Assembly: GCA_000799755.1 (NCBI GenBank)
Contig: JUHI01000002.1
Coordinates: 62,001 to 126,000, forward strand
DNA: 64,000 nt
Source: Martinezella tropici
GTDB lineage: Bacteria; Pseudomonadota; Alphaproteobacteria; Rhizobiales; Rhizobiaceae
Reading direction: 5' to 3'
The notes beneath the pieces were generated by a model. It worked only from the letters and a program-made list of their open reading frames with translations, was not told where the DNA came from and did no database searches. How positions within the stretch are numbered: the first letter of the stretch is position 1; the number at the start of each line of letters is the position of its first letter. The translations under genes were made by a program, and so were the position numbers. Of the stretch, positions 1 through 8,445 are shown in pieces.

Positions 1-870
1 AACGCGACAGATGCCGCCGGCAAGCGTGCCAATGCGGAAGGTGCGCAGCTTGAAGAGGGTGAGATCCACGGCCGGCGATTCCGCTGTTCTCGCATAGCGG
101 ATGAAGCCGAGCAGCAGCAGACCGGCGGCGGCGAGAACGAGGAGAATGGCCCAGACCGGAATTGCCGGGCGGCCGATATTCTCGATCCCGTATTGCAGCA
201 GGACACAGCCGAGGCCGACCATGACGAAGCCGGGAAAATCGAACTTGATCGTCTCGTCGCGATCGGTGTCCTCGACATAGCGCAGCGCCATGACCATGCC
301 GATCAGGCCGAAGGGCAGGTTCACCCAGAAGATCCAGCGCCAGGACAGATAGGTCGTCAGGAAACCGCCGAGCACCGGCCCGATCACCGGTCCGATGACG
401 GCGGGCAGGGTCATATAGGTCATCGCCGTGACGAGTTGGCTGCGCGGGAAGCTGCGGATGAGGATCAGGCGTCCGACCGGCGTCATCATGGCGCCGCCGA
501 AGCCCTGCAGCGCCCGCATGGCGATCAGCATCGGCAGGCTCGTCGCCAGACCGCATAGGATCGAACCGATCGTGAAGATGAACAGCGACAGCGCGAAGAT
601 GCGCCGCGCGCCGAAGCGATCCGCGAACCAGCCGCTCACCGGGATGAACATGGCGAGCGTCAGAATATAGGTGGTGACGGCCAGGTTCATGCGCACCGGC
701 GTCGTGCCGAGGCTTTTGGCGATATCGGGGACGGCGGTGATGAGGATGGTGGAATCGAGTTGTTCCATCAGGAAGGCAACGGCGACGACGGCGGGAATGA
801 TGTAGCGCAGGCGGGGGTCGCGTTCGACCGCAAAAGTCTGGCCGTGCGGATCGGGATCTATCGAATCCAT
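1..870 (-). CDS. MFS drug-exporter, DHA2 (EmrB/QacA) type, partial
   Basis: Inner-membrane proton-driven exporter of the 14-helix DHA2 family. Only the N-terminal 290 residues lie in the window; the frame runs off the left edge without a stop. Visible family marks, in order, are a first helix ending in the MEQLDSTIL segment (helix 1 of DHA2 pumps), a motif A loop FADRFGARR, the RALQGFGGAMMTP segment, and motif C with GPVIGPVLGGF. The start is the ATG whose complement is at 868-870; no strong ribosome site is visible, so a different start is possible. No adaptor (HlyD-type) gene lies upstream within the window, unlike the EmrAB pair near 53-56 kb. The exported compound cannot be read from the sequence. 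Confidence 0.85.
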   Translation of the reverse strand, partial: MDSIDPDPHGQTFAVERDPRLRYIIPAVVAVAFLMEQLDSTILITAVPDIAKSLGTTPVRMNLAVTTYILTLAMFIPVSGWFADRFGARRIFALSLFIFTIGSILCGLATSLPMLIAMRALQGFGGAMMTPVGRLILIRSFPRSQLVTAMTYMTLPAVIGPVIGPVLGGFLTTYLSWRWIFWVNLPFGLIGMVMALRYVEDTDRDETIKFDFPGFVMVGLGCVLLQYGIENIGRPAIPVWAILLVLAAAGLLLLGFIRYARTAESPAVDLTLFKLRTFRIGTLAGGICRV

Positions 871-1195
871 GGAGTGCAATGGCTTTCCACCGCTCGGCTG
901 GGGGACCGGCGTGTTTGACGATTTGCATGATTCCCTGCGGAAACCGCTTCGTGTTCTCGGGAAACATGGTGCTGCCGGCCGGTGATCCGCCGACCTTCGG
1001 AATCGTCACCTATATGCGCACTACTGATGGGGCAGTGCAACAAAAACCGAAGCGCATGAATGTTTGATACCGTTTTGTAAAATCGGGCGCCCATCCTGGA
1101 TGCGCCCTGCTGCACTGTGCCAACGGCAGTTGTGATCGGACGCTTCGCGGTAGTATGGACAGCGGATTCATTTCTAGCCGTCCCACCTTCGCGCC
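871..1195. other. Intergenic stretch, no gene seen
   Basis: This 325-base gap separates the exporter start from the stop of the next minus-strand gene. Short frames on either strand lack ribosome sites and family resemblance. The only structure noticed is a short hairpin, GGGCGC at 1085-1090 pairing with GCGCCC at 1102-1107. It could end transcription arriving from the right or be incidental. Confidence 0.5.
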
Positions 1196-1660
1196 TCAGA
1201 CATTGTCATCGACTCTCGGTGAAGGCGACGCTTGCAAATCAAAATCCAAACTTCGGACAGCCACGTACCAGAAAGCATAGCCCGCGATACCGCCGCTTAT
1301 TGTAAGCACAAGGACATCAAACCTATTGGAGCCGCTTTGAAAGCCCCATGAATGAGCTGTCCAGTATCCAGCAATAGCTCCAGCTATCGGATAATAATAG
1401 GAGGGTCGCCCGAGCAATTCGCCGACGCCGATCGCCACTAGAGCGGCCTTCCACGTGATCAGGAGAGCCATCGGTACCATAGCGAAGCTAAGGCTGACCA
1501 ATGCCAGCGGCACAGATATTACCTCAGCGATTGAGTTAAAATCAGAGGCGAATGAAATCAAAGAATACGAAACGATAGCGAAATATTCAGCAACCAGCAG
1601 AGCGAAGATATTCATGAAAATCATCTTCTTGATGTTTGATTTGGCTGCTCTTGGCTCCAT
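1196..1660 (-). CDS. Hypothetical integral membrane protein
   Basis: Function not recognised. The 154-residue product has a short basic N-terminus (PRAAKSNIKK) and about four hydrophobic segments of membrane-spanning length: MNIFALLVAEYFAIVSYSLI, a second around PLALVSLSFAMVPMALLI, a third near YYYPIAGAIAGYW, and a fourth near VLTISGGIAGYAFWYVAV. The frame stays open upstream to 1825, but I start at the ATG complementary to 1658-1660 because GGAGAGGGAG sits directly before it. Starting at 1714 would add 18 residues. Its third bases are more AT-rich than those of its neighbours, which could mean recent acquisition. Confidence 0.55.
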   Translation of the reverse strand: MEPRAAKSNIKKMIFMNIFALLVAEYFAIVSYSLISFASDFNSIAEVISVPLALVSLSFAMVPMALLITWKAALVAIGVGELLGRPSYYYPIAGAIAGYWTAHSWGFQSGSNRFDVLVLTISGGIAGYAFWYVAVRSLDFDLQASPSPRVDDNV

Positions 1661-1772
1661 CTCCCTCTCCGTTTCATCCCATGATGGCGCGTAGCCCGCT
1701 GAGTGCTTGCTCATTGGTTGTATTCGCAACATACACCATGAAAGAGCGGCAAATACATGCGTGCTCCGAGAT

Positions 1773-2657
1773 CTAATTGGTCGAGGAGGGCGAGGGCAGC
1801 GTCCAGCGCGCCTTGTCGAAGACAATGGCGGTTCGCAATTGCTCCGGCGACGTTCTCCGCAGTTCCAGCTGCAGGTTGAAATTGTTATTGCCCTGGAATT
1901 CCTTGAAGAAGCTGAGCTTGGCGCCGAAGGCCTGCAGCGTCACATCCTGCAACTTGCCGATCGAATCCAGTGCGGCCTGAAAGTCCAGCCAGTGCGTCTC
2001 GTTCAGCAGGAGTACGACGGTGTCGACGAAGGTGCCGGCGATCGACTTGCCATCGGCATTGTCGGGCATGATGACCTTGATGCGGATTGTCTCGAGTTCG
2101 CCCGATGGCTTGCCGCGGGCGATGATGAAGAAGGAGGCTGCGTTTGCATCGCCATAGGCGCCCTTCTGGATGGCATAGCTGCATTCGGAGGTGCCGGCGC
2201 CCAATTCGCTTTGCCGCCATTGCCCGACGGGCAGGCCGAACTTTACGAGATCGGCGCAAAGCGTCTCGCCCGATATGCGCCAGCTGCGCACGAAGGCGCT
2301 CAGGAGGGCGTCGACGGGCTCATCCAGCAAATGGGATCTTTTCCTGACGGATGGTTTGGCGGTGATGCTCGCCGGCTTTACTCGGACGTTCCTGGCCGCC
2401 GGGGCCGGTGCTGCCGACGTCATGGCCGGAGGTGTTGCCGCATGAGCCGGCTGCTGTTCCTGTGCCGGCACGGGCGGCGGTGTCGCTGCCTGCTGCTCTT
2501 GCTTCGGAAACAGATTGAGATGATAGCGGCTATCCAAAGCCCGCAAATTGCGCATGTCGTTGGCAAGCAGCGCGGTTGCCAGGATGATCGAACCGATGAC
2601 AACAGCCGCAATCCAGAAGACAGCCCTGCTTTTCTTGCGAGGTGGCGCCACCGACAT
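1773..2657 (-). CDS. Membrane-anchored hypothetical protein (resembles DUF6030-type proteins)
   Basis: A 294-residue protein with one N-terminal transmembrane segment (about residues 13-32, FWIAAVVIGSIILATALL), a proline/alanine/glutamine-rich linker (about 50-100) and a globular C-terminal domain of roughly 190 residues that would lie in the periplasm. The C-terminal domain contains two conserved-looking cysteines (GETLCADL and GTSECSYA). The overall plan matches rhizobial proteins annotated as DUF6030, which have no assigned role; I make that link from memory. It follows cutC on the same strand after a 230-base gap, so it probably has its own promoter. No strong ribosome site is visible before the ATG. 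Confidence 0.6.
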   Translation of the reverse strand: MSVAPPRKKSRAVFWIAAVVIGSIILATALLANDMRNLRALDSRYHLNLFPKQEQQAATPPPVPAQEQQPAHAATPPAMTSAAPAPAARNVRVKPASITAKPSVRKRSHLLDEPVDALLSAFVRSWRISGETLCADLVKFGLPVGQWRQSELGAGTSECSYAIQKGAYGDANAASFFIIARGKPSGELETIRIKVIMPDNADGKSIAGTFVDTVVLLLNETHWLDFQAALDSIGKLQDVTLQAFGAKLSFFKEFQGNNNFNLQLELRRTSPEQLRTAIVFDKARWTLPSPSSTN

Positions 2658-2887
2658 GATTCAGATCACAGCTACTCCCGAGGAAACCTGTCTGCTGCAA
2701 TAACTGTATGTTGCGCAGCCAATCCATGGCTACAGCATATGCGTTTATGAACGATTGATCATTCTAATGTTTCTTTGTCAATTCATGATGTTGCCCAAAG
2801 CACATTGCGATCTCCCGCGCCCGGTTCTTGCGTTCAGGGCCCGTGGCTTGTCGCACGTCCTCGCCGCAAATCGCAGCACAGCCGGTC

Positions 2888-3598
2888 TTAAGCGAAATAC
2901 GCCTTGAGTGCCTTGACGGTGGCGGCATCGGTGCGGCGGATCGAAGGCGCCGAGAAGCCGAGGGCAATGACGCGCTCGTCCGTCTCTGGGACGGCTGCGG
3001 AGCAGGAGGCATGAATCTCGCCGATCTGCAAGCGCGGCCAGAGTTGGCCGACCGTCGCCAGCGTCACGCCGGAGCCGGGCATGATGGAGATGCGGCCGGC
3101 GGCAACAGCAATCGCCTGCTCGAGCATGGCAACGCCTTCGGCTGCGGTCCTTGCGCCACCTGATGTCAGGATGCGCTCGAAGACGAGGGAAACGGCCACC
3201 TCGACGGCTTCCTTGACGTCGGGCACCAGATCGAAGGCGCGATGCAGCGTCTTGCCGAGCCCTTGCGCATGGGCGGCGAGGATGGTCAGCGTGTCGACAT
3301 CCAGCCGTCCGTCCGGCTGGGAGGCGCCAAGCACGACGCCCGGCAGCCCGGCAGATCGCGCCGCGTCGATGTCGCGCTTCATGATATCGAGCTCGTCGGC
3401 CGAGTAGACGAAGTTGCCGGCGCGAGGGCGGATGATGGCATAGGCGGGCACGGGCATTTTTGCCGCAACAGCCATCAGCCCGGCGCTCGGCGTCAGCCCG
3501 CCGAGGGGGAGCGCGCTGCAAAGCTCGATGCGATCGCCGCCGCCTGCGACGGCGGCCTTGAGACCGGCAATGTCCTCGACGCAGACTTCAAGCAGCAT
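2888..3598 (-). CDS. cutC: CutC family protein
   Basis: A 236-residue TIM-barrel protein of the CutC family, first linked to copper tolerance in E. coli though its biochemical role is unsettled. Seen in the sequence: the opening LLEVCVEDIAGLKAA, the GADRIELCS-like segment GGGDRIELCSALPLGGLTPS, a PVPAYAIIRPRAG strand, and the ILTSGGARTAAEG and IMPGSGV loops typical of the family. I place the start at the ATG at 3598 because the protein then begins exactly as CutC proteins do and a GGAGAG site sits 8 bases upstream. It overlaps the ROK kinase stop by 11 bases, so the two are translationally coupled. The pairing suggests a role near amino-sugar metabolism, which is inference. Confidence 0.88.
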   Translation of the reverse strand: MLLEVCVEDIAGLKAAVAGGGDRIELCSALPLGGLTPSAGLMAVAAKMPVPAYAIIRPRAGNFVYSADELDIMKRDIDAARSAGLPGVVLGASQPDGRLDVDTLTILAAHAQGLGKTLHRAFDLVPDVKEAVEVAVSLVFERILTSGGARTAAEGVAMLEQAIAVAAGRISIMPGSGVTLATVGQLWPRLQIGEIHASCSAAVPETDERVIALGFSAPSIRRTDAATVKALKAYFA

Positions 3599-4514
3599 GG
3601 GTGCGCTCTCCGGCATATTGCAGGCCGAGCAGTGCCGCGCCGATGAGGCCCGGTTCCGGCTTGCACTCGCTGGGTACGACAAGCGGCCGGCCGAACTTGC
3701 GCAGGATGCGGGCGCGCACCGCCTCGTCAAGGCGTGCGAGAAGCGGTTCGACGTTGGAAAGACCGCCGCCGACCGGCACGATGGTCGCGCCGGTTATGTT
3801 GATGGTCAGAGCGAGCGGGGAGGCGACCAGATCGATCATGACCTCGATTGTGCGTTCGGCGCGGTCTTCGCCTTTCAGCCATTCGCCGATGATCTCTTCG
3901 CTGGAAAGCTCCAGTCCGTGAAGCGTCTTGTGCAGGCGCTCGATGCCGCGGGCGCCGCCGACCGTGTCGACGCAACCCTTCTGGCCGCAGCCGCAGGCAT
4001 AGGCGGGAATGGCGACCGGCGGATTGCCGGCGAAAGAGGCGATGATCGGACCGTGGCCCCATTCTCCTGCGAAGCCGCCGGCCGCGTTGACCAGCCGGCC
4101 GTCCGCGACCAGACCGCCGCCGACGCCGGTGCCGAGAATGGCGCCGAAGACGATGCGGTGGCCGCGACCGGCTCCGGACATGGCTTCGGCCATGGCGAAG
4201 CAATCGGCATCGTTGGCAATCAACGCTGGATAGCCGAGTTCCGCTTCCAGATCGGCAGCGAGACGGCGGCCGTGAATACAGGGAATATTGGCGCAGGTCA
4301 GCGCCTGCGTATCGGGATCGACGACACCGGCGATGGAGAAGGAGAGGCAATCCGGCTTCTCACCGGCTTCGGCAATCACCTCGCGCAGGGCGGCGACGAA
4401 TTCAGCAAAATCGTGTCCTGGCGTCGGGCGCCGTGCCAGCGGCACGATATCCGTCATGGAGCGGGCTATGCCGCCTTTGATGGCGCTGCCGCCGATGTCG
4501 AAGGAAACGATCAT
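3588..4514 (-). CDS. ROK family sugar kinase (N-acetylglucosamine kinase-like)
   Basis: Cytoplasmic ATP-dependent hexose or amino-sugar kinase, 308 residues. The N-terminus MIVSFDIGGSAIKGG is the ROK phosphate-binding loop. The catalytic aspartate is in LIANDADCFAMAE (about residue 102), the glycine-rich GTGVGGGLVADG loop follows, and the zinc site CGCGQKGC (cysteines about 174, 176, 181) is complete, so this is an active-site-intact kinase and not a ROK repressor: there is no N-terminal helix-turn-helix. The frame extends 10 codons upstream, but the family starts at this ATG (4514), preceded by CAGGTTGG. It is the first gene of a pair with cutC. The exact substrate (N-acetylglucosamine, N-acetylmannosamine, glucose) is not decidable here. 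Confidence 0.85.
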   Translation of the reverse strand: MIVSFDIGGSAIKGGIARSMTDIVPLARRPTPGHDFAEFVAALREVIAEAGEKPDCLSFSIAGVVDPDTQALTCANIPCIHGRRLAADLEAELGYPALIANDADCFAMAEAMSGAGRGHRIVFGAILGTGVGGGLVADGRLVNAAGGFAGEWGHGPIIASFAGNPPVAIPAYACGCGQKGCVDTVGGARGIERLHKTLHGLELSSEEIIGEWLKGEDRAERTIEVMIDLVASPLALTINITGATIVPVGGGLSNVEPLLARLDEAVRARILRKFGRPLVVPSECKPEPGLIGAALLGLQYAGERTHAA

Positions 4515-4599
4515 GGATACCAACCTGCTGGAAACATGGCGCACTTGCTCGCACCCTTTGCCGATCTTTTCAAGATCAATCCTTGAAGGGCGAAGGCCG

Positions 4600-5952
4600 T
4601 CAACCGGACGGCAGGGTGATCCTGGCTTCGAAACCGTCGGTTCTGCCGGTCGCGGGCGATAGCAGATCGAGATGTCCGCCGATCTGGCCGACGATGCGCT
4701 CGACGATCGAAAGCCCGAGGCCGGAGCCTGCGGCCTTCGTCTTGCCGCGCCAGAAGCGCTTCTTCAAGCCGGCAAGCTCATTTACGGAAAGCACGGCGCC
4801 GCCATTGATGACGCGGACAGTGCGGCCGTCGACGCCGACAGTCACCTCGTCATCGGCCGGGCCGTGAATCAAGGCGTTTTCGATGAGGTTGCGCATGACG
4901 ATCGCAAAGGCATCGATATCGATGTTGCGCATCAGCTTCTCCGTCGTCTCGTTCTCCAGCAGGACGCGGCCCGCGGTGCCGGAATCGCGGTCATAATCGC
5001 CGATGACGGTTTCTATGATGGCTATCAGATCGGCAGGTCTGTCGCCTGCGCCGATGCCGGCCTGGGCGCGGGAAAGCTGCAGCAATTTTTCCGCCAGCCG
5101 GCCAAGATTGGAGAGCGACGTCTCGATGCGGCCGGCCCGTTCCGTCAACTGCCCTTGCGGCAATTCGGCGATCAGCCGCTGCGTCTGGGCAAGCGCGCCG
5201 GCAATCGGGGTGCGCAGCTCGTGGGCGCTGTTGGCGGTAAATTCGCGCTCGGCCTCAAGGGCGAGACGGAGCCGTTCGAGCAGCAGGTTGACGGAGCGGG
5301 CGATCGGCTGCAGTTCGAGCGGTAGCGTCTCGCTCTCGATCGGCGCCATGTTGCCGCCGTCCTTGGTGGAGATCTGCGACCGAAGGCGGTCGATCGGCCG
5401 CAGCGACCGCCCAACGATGATCCCAATCGCGATAATGCTGGCGGGAATGAGCGCAAGCAGTGGCCAGAGCAGCGCGACACCGCTTTCGCGCGACGCCTCA
5501 CGGCGATTCTTGAAGGCATCGGCGACGTGCAGAAAGATCGAACCGTCGGCCGAGGACTCGGTATAAATCCGGTATCTCGGCGTGTCATGGAAACTGATCT
5601 TCAGCGGTACGTCATAGGCCGTTGCGGGGGCATCGTGGGAGTGCAGGATCACCTTGCCGTTGCCGTCGAGTACCTGATAGGTCAGATATTCGCGGTTCAG
5701 GCCCTTGTTGAGTTCCTCCAGGCTTTGCGGATCGCCGGAATGGTCACGGTTGGCCAGATCGTCGAGCACCAGTGGCATCAGGCGCTCGGCGGTTTCCTGC
5801 AACGCGCCGTCGAAGGTTTCGGAGAGTTCCTTGTTGACGACATAGACGCCGATGCCTACCGCAATCAGCCAGAAGACGACAACCATGCCGGTCAGCGCGG
5901 TAATCAGGCGCCGGGTGATGCTGGCGCGGCTGGGCTCCTGGCGCTCGATCAT
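4600..5952 (-). CDS. Two-component sensor histidine kinase
   Basis: Inner-membrane sensor kinase of the QseC/TctE class, 450 residues. Transmembrane segments lie at about 20-40 and 160-182, flanking a periplasmic domain of about 120 residues. A HAMP-like linker is followed by the H-box FTANSAHELRTP with the phospho-accepting histidine at about 244, an N-box NLIENALIHG and a G-box GSGLGLSIV, so the kinase core is complete. Its start overlaps the stop of the response regulator by four bases (ATGA), so regulator and kinase are co-translated. The signal is unknown. Nothing in the periplasmic domain identifies it, and the target genes could be local or distant. Confidence 0.9.
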   Translation of the reverse strand: MIERQEPSRASITRRLITALTGMVVVFWLIAVGIGVYVVNKELSETFDGALQETAERLMPLVLDDLANRDHSGDPQSLEELNKGLNREYLTYQVLDGNGKVILHSHDAPATAYDVPLKISFHDTPRYRIYTESSADGSIFLHVADAFKNRREASRESGVALLWPLLALIPASIIAIGIIVGRSLRPIDRLRSQISTKDGGNMAPIESETLPLELQPIARSVNLLLERLRLALEAEREFTANSAHELRTPIAGALAQTQRLIAELPQGQLTERAGRIETSLSNLGRLAEKLLQLSRAQAGIGAGDRPADLIAIIETVIGDYDRDSGTAGRVLLENETTEKLMRNIDIDAFAIVMRNLIENALIHGPADDEVTVGVDGRTVRVINGGAVLSVNELAGLKKRFWRGKTKAAGSGLGLSIVERIVGQIGGHLDLLSPATGRTDGFEARITLPSG

Positions 5953-6614
5953 CGCTCGCCCAGGCAGTAGCCGACGCCGCGCGCGGTCTTTATGCGATCC
6001 TTACCGATCTTCTTGCGCAGGCGGCTGACATAGACCTCCACCGTATTGCTCTCGATTTCGGAGCCGAAGGCATAAAGCGCCTCCTCTATCTTGTCCTTCG
6101 AGACGATGGCGCCCGGCCGCGCGATCAACAGGTCGAGCACGGCCCATTCGCGCCCGGTCAGGATCACATCCTTGCCCGCCAGCTTGACGCGGCGTTGCGG
6201 CTGATCGATTTCGAGGTCGCTGAGACGGAGGGTCGGCTGCGGGCTGCCGGCATAGCGTCGGGCGACGGCCAGAATGCGGGCTGTCAGTTCGCCGAGGTTG
6301 AACGGCTTGACGAGATAGTCATCGGCACCGCTGTTCAGGCCCTCGATGCGGTCGGAAATCTGGTCGCGCGCCGTGAGGATCATGACGGGCGTTTCGTCGG
6401 GCTTGCGGCGCAGCCTCTTGAGGAAATCGATGCCACTGCCATCCGGAAGCTGCAAATCCAGCAGAATGAGACCGTATTGCACGGCGCTGGTGACTTCTTC
6501 GGCATCAGTCAGGTTCTTCACCCAGTCGACGGCATGAGGCCCCGCCGCGATATGGTCCCGAACCGCGCTGCCGATCGTGTCGTCGTCCTCCACCACAAGA
6601 ATGCGCACCTGCAC
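5949..6614 (-). CDS. OmpR-family response regulator
   Basis: A 221-residue DNA-binding response regulator. The receiver domain has the acidic pocket (VVEDDD at 8-12), the phospho-accepting aspartate in LLDLQLPDG (about 53), threonine in ILTARD (about 81) and lysine in VKPF (about 103). The C-terminal winged helix ends with the family RGVGYCLGE. The given start is a GTG; a second GTG two codons on (6608) has a better-spaced AGAGG and gives the canonical MRILVVEDD start, so the true product may be two residues shorter. First gene of an operon with the overlapping sensor kinase. The 218 bases to the divergent gene at 6833 must hold its promoter. Confidence 0.92.
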   Translation of the reverse strand: MQVRILVVEDDDTIGSAVRDHIAAGPHAVDWVKNLTDAEEVTSAVQYGLILLDLQLPDGSGIDFLKRLRRKPDETPVMILTARDQISDRIEGLNSGADDYLVKPFNLGELTARILAVARRYAGSPQPTLRLSDLEIDQPQRRVKLAGKDVILTGREWAVLDLLIARPGAIVSKDKIEEALYAFGSEIESNTVEVYVSRLRKKIGKDRIKTARGVGYCLGER

Positions 6615-6832
6615 CTCTCAACCGTTGAACGTGTTTCAGTTAATGCCGACGAACCTATCGGGTCAATAAGGGCTGAAATAAGCCGCGGCTCGATGCACAG
6701 TTCATGGTTCGGCCTCCCGCCCGAAAACGTTCCCGGCGCCTATGGACAGACAGGAACGCGATGGTTACTTGTTTGCGCGGAGAATGAAGCGGCCCCTGGA
6801 TGGCCGCCATAGGCTATCGGAGGGCCTCGGTC

Positions 6833-7288
6833 ATGCTGAAGGGAATTTCGCCGCTCTTGAATGCGGACGTGCTCTACGCGTTGAAGTCGATGGGGCATGG
6901 CGACATGCTTGTCGTCGTCGACACGAATTTCCCGGCGGAGGCCATCGCGAGCCAGACGGTTTTAGGCGAGCTGCTGCGGATCGACAATGTGCCCGCCGCC
7001 GACGCTGTTGCCGCCATCCTGTCGCTGATGCCACTCGATAGCTTCATCGACGACGCGGCGACGCGCATGGAGGTGGTTGGTGCGCCGGAAGAGGTGCCGC
7101 AGGTCCAGCAGGAGGTCCAGGCTGCGATCGATAAGGCCGAGGGCAAGCATTGGCCGCTGACCCCTGTCGAGCGCTTCGATTTCTACGAGCGTGCCAAAGA
7201 TGCCTTTTGCGTCATTCAGACCGGCGAGCGGCGCTTCTACGGTTGTTTCACCTTGACCAAGGGCGTCATCCCGCCGGAAACTGTGTAA
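6833..7288 (+). CDS. RbsD/FucU-type sugar mutarotase
   Basis: A 151-residue protein of the RbsD/FucU family, cytoplasmic decameric enzymes that interconvert anomers of free sugars such as fucose or ribose. Seen: the opening MLKGISPLLNADVLYALKSM, the GHGDMLVVVDTNFPAE segment matching the family GHGDxIxxxDxNFP signature with its active-site histidine, and the C-terminal ERRFYGCFTLTKGV strand that completes the site in FucU-like members. I chose the ATG at 6833, 11 codons into the open frame, because GGAGGG lies about 9 bases upstream and the family starts at this residue. It precedes the sorbitol/mannitol operon in the same direction, so its natural sugar may be a ketose or aldose made or imported there. 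That link is inference. Confidence 0.85.
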   Translation: MLKGISPLLNADVLYALKSMGHGDMLVVVDTNFPAEAIASQTVLGELLRIDNVPAADAVAAILSLMPLDSFIDDAATRMEVVGAPEEVPQVQQEVQAAIDKAEGKHWPLTPVERFDFYERAKDAFCVIQTGERRFYGCFTLTKGVIPPETV

Positions 7289-7349
7289 TCCCCGCAAGCG
7301 TTGTCCGGATCATCCCGGGCGCGGGCGCTGTTTCGATTAAAGGAAGGCG

Positions 7350-8300
7350 ATGGCGAAGAAGCTGGATTCCCAAGGACGGCTGGACGATGCGGCACGGGCC
7401 GGTTGGCTCTATTACGTCGCCGGCCGGACGCAGGATGAGATCGCCGTCGCAATGGGAATATCCCGCCAGTCGGCACAGAGGCTGGTGTCGCTTGCCGTCG
7501 CCGAACGGCTCATCAAGGTGCGGCTGGATCACCCGATCGCCGCCTGCCTGGAATATGCGGCAGAGCTCAAGAAGAAGTTCAATCTGCGGCATGTCGATAT
7601 CGTACCGAGCGATCCTGACAGCACCTCCTCCACGATCGGCATTGCCGAAGCCGGTGCTGCCGAGATCGAGCGCTGGCTACGGCGGCCCGATCCGATCGTG
7701 CTGGCAATCGGCACCGGCCGCACGCTGAAGGCTGCCGTCGATCAGCTGCCGGCGATAGAATGTCTGCAGCATCGGGTGGTGTCGCTGACGGGCAATATCG
7801 GCCCGGACGGCTCGGCTGCCTATTACAACGTCATCTTCAGCATGGCCGATGTCGTCAAGGCGCGTCACTTTCCGATGCCGTTGCCGGTGCTGGTGTCGTC
7901 GGCGGAGGAGCGTGAGCTGCTGCACGCGCAGGCGCTCGTGCGTTCGACGCTCGATATCAGCGCACAGGCCGACGTGACCTTCGTCGGCATCGGCGAGATG
8001 GGCGTCGAGGCGCCGCTCTGTCTCGACGGCTTTCTCGAAAGGGATGAGATGCTGGCGCTGATGAACCGGGGGGCCGCGGGCGAGATCTGCGGGTGGATTT
8101 TCGATGGCGACGGTAGGATGATGCCCGACGTCAATGATCGTGTCGCGAGTGCGCCCTTGCCGTCACGCGAGACCTGCGCGGTCATCGGCATCGCCAAGGG
8201 ACGACGCAAATTCGAGGCGATCAAGGCCGCCGTCATCGGCCAGCAGATCAATGGCTTGATCACCGACGAGGCAGTTGCCGAATTTTTGCTCAAGGTCTGA
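7350..8300 (+). CDS. SorC/DeoR-type sugar-binding transcriptional regulator
   Basis: A 316-residue regulator with an N-terminal helix-turn-helix (about residues 17-45, RTQDEIAVAMGISRQSAQRL) and a C-terminal sugar-phosphate-binding domain of the SorC type (VLAIGTGRTLKAAVDQLP, VVSLTGNIGPDGSAAYYN, TFVGIGEMG, GRRKFEAIKAAVIG). It is the family member usually found in front of rhizobial smo/mtl genes, so it most likely controls the downstream transporter operon and perhaps itself. An inverted repeat, TGAG(N12)CTCA, starts at its stop codon, and a second one lies over the presumed smoE transcription start. Whether it represses or activates cannot be read from the sequence. Confidence 0.85.
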   Translation: MAKKLDSQGRLDDAARAGWLYYVAGRTQDEIAVAMGISRQSAQRLVSLAVAERLIKVRLDHPIAACLEYAAELKKKFNLRHVDIVPSDPDSTSSTIGIAEAGAAEIERWLRRPDPIVLAIGTGRTLKAAVDQLPAIECLQHRVVSLTGNIGPDGSAAYYNVIFSMADVVKARHFPMPLPVLVSSAEERELLHAQALVRSTLDISAQADVTFVGIGEMGVEAPLCLDGFLERDEMLALMNRGAAGEICGWIFDGDGRMMPDVNDRVASAPLPSRETCAVIGIAKGRRKFEAIKAAVIGQQINGLITDEAVAEFLLKV

Positions 8301-8317
8301 GCAAAAAATTTAACTCA
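8298..8317. promoter_or_regulatory. Inverted repeat TGAG-N12-CTCA (candidate operator)
   Basis: TGAG at 8298-8301 mirrors CTCA at 8314-8317 around an AT-rich centre, immediately after the SorC-type regulator gene. A related repeat lies at 8403-8423. Two similar sites about 105 bases apart would suit a SorC-family tetramer, but binding is only inferred. Confidence 0.35.
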
Positions 8318-8368
8318 TATAAACAAAAGGATAGGTTGCTTGCTCGGCAATGCAGCAACGAATCTGCA

Positions 8369-8397
8369 TTGACATTTTGTCGCAAGGCGTGAGTAAT
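8369..8397 (+). promoter_or_regulatory. Candidate promoter of the smoEFGK operon
   Basis: TTGACA at 8369-8374, a 17-base spacer, then AGTAAT at 8392-8397 (four of six matches to the -10 consensus). Transcription would start near 8404, inside the ATGAGC/GCTCAT repeat, leaving a leader of about 40 bases before smoE. Confidence 0.45.
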
Positions 8398-8402
8398 TGC
8401 CC

Positions 8403-8423
8403 ATGAGCAAAGCGAATGCTCAT
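8403..8423. promoter_or_regulatory. Inverted repeat ATGAGC-N9-GCTCAT (candidate operator)
   Basis: ATGAGC at 8403-8408 and GCTCAT at 8418-8423 form perfect six-base arms. The site overlaps the expected start of the smoE transcript, a position typical for repression by the neighbouring SorC-type regulator. Confidence 0.45.
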
Positions 8424-8445
8424 TTTGGTCTTCTGGGAGGAAGAT

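Noticed and set aside
858..1115. Short frames in the 871-1195 gap
   Set aside because: They overlap the exporter start or lack ribosome sites, and their composition is not coding-like.
1707..2750. A 347-codon plus-strand frame opposite the membrane-anchored protein
   Set aside because: Its end is a Cys/Arg-rich run from the opposite strand of a proline/alanine linker, with no start signal. The minus-strand protein has an ordered layout.
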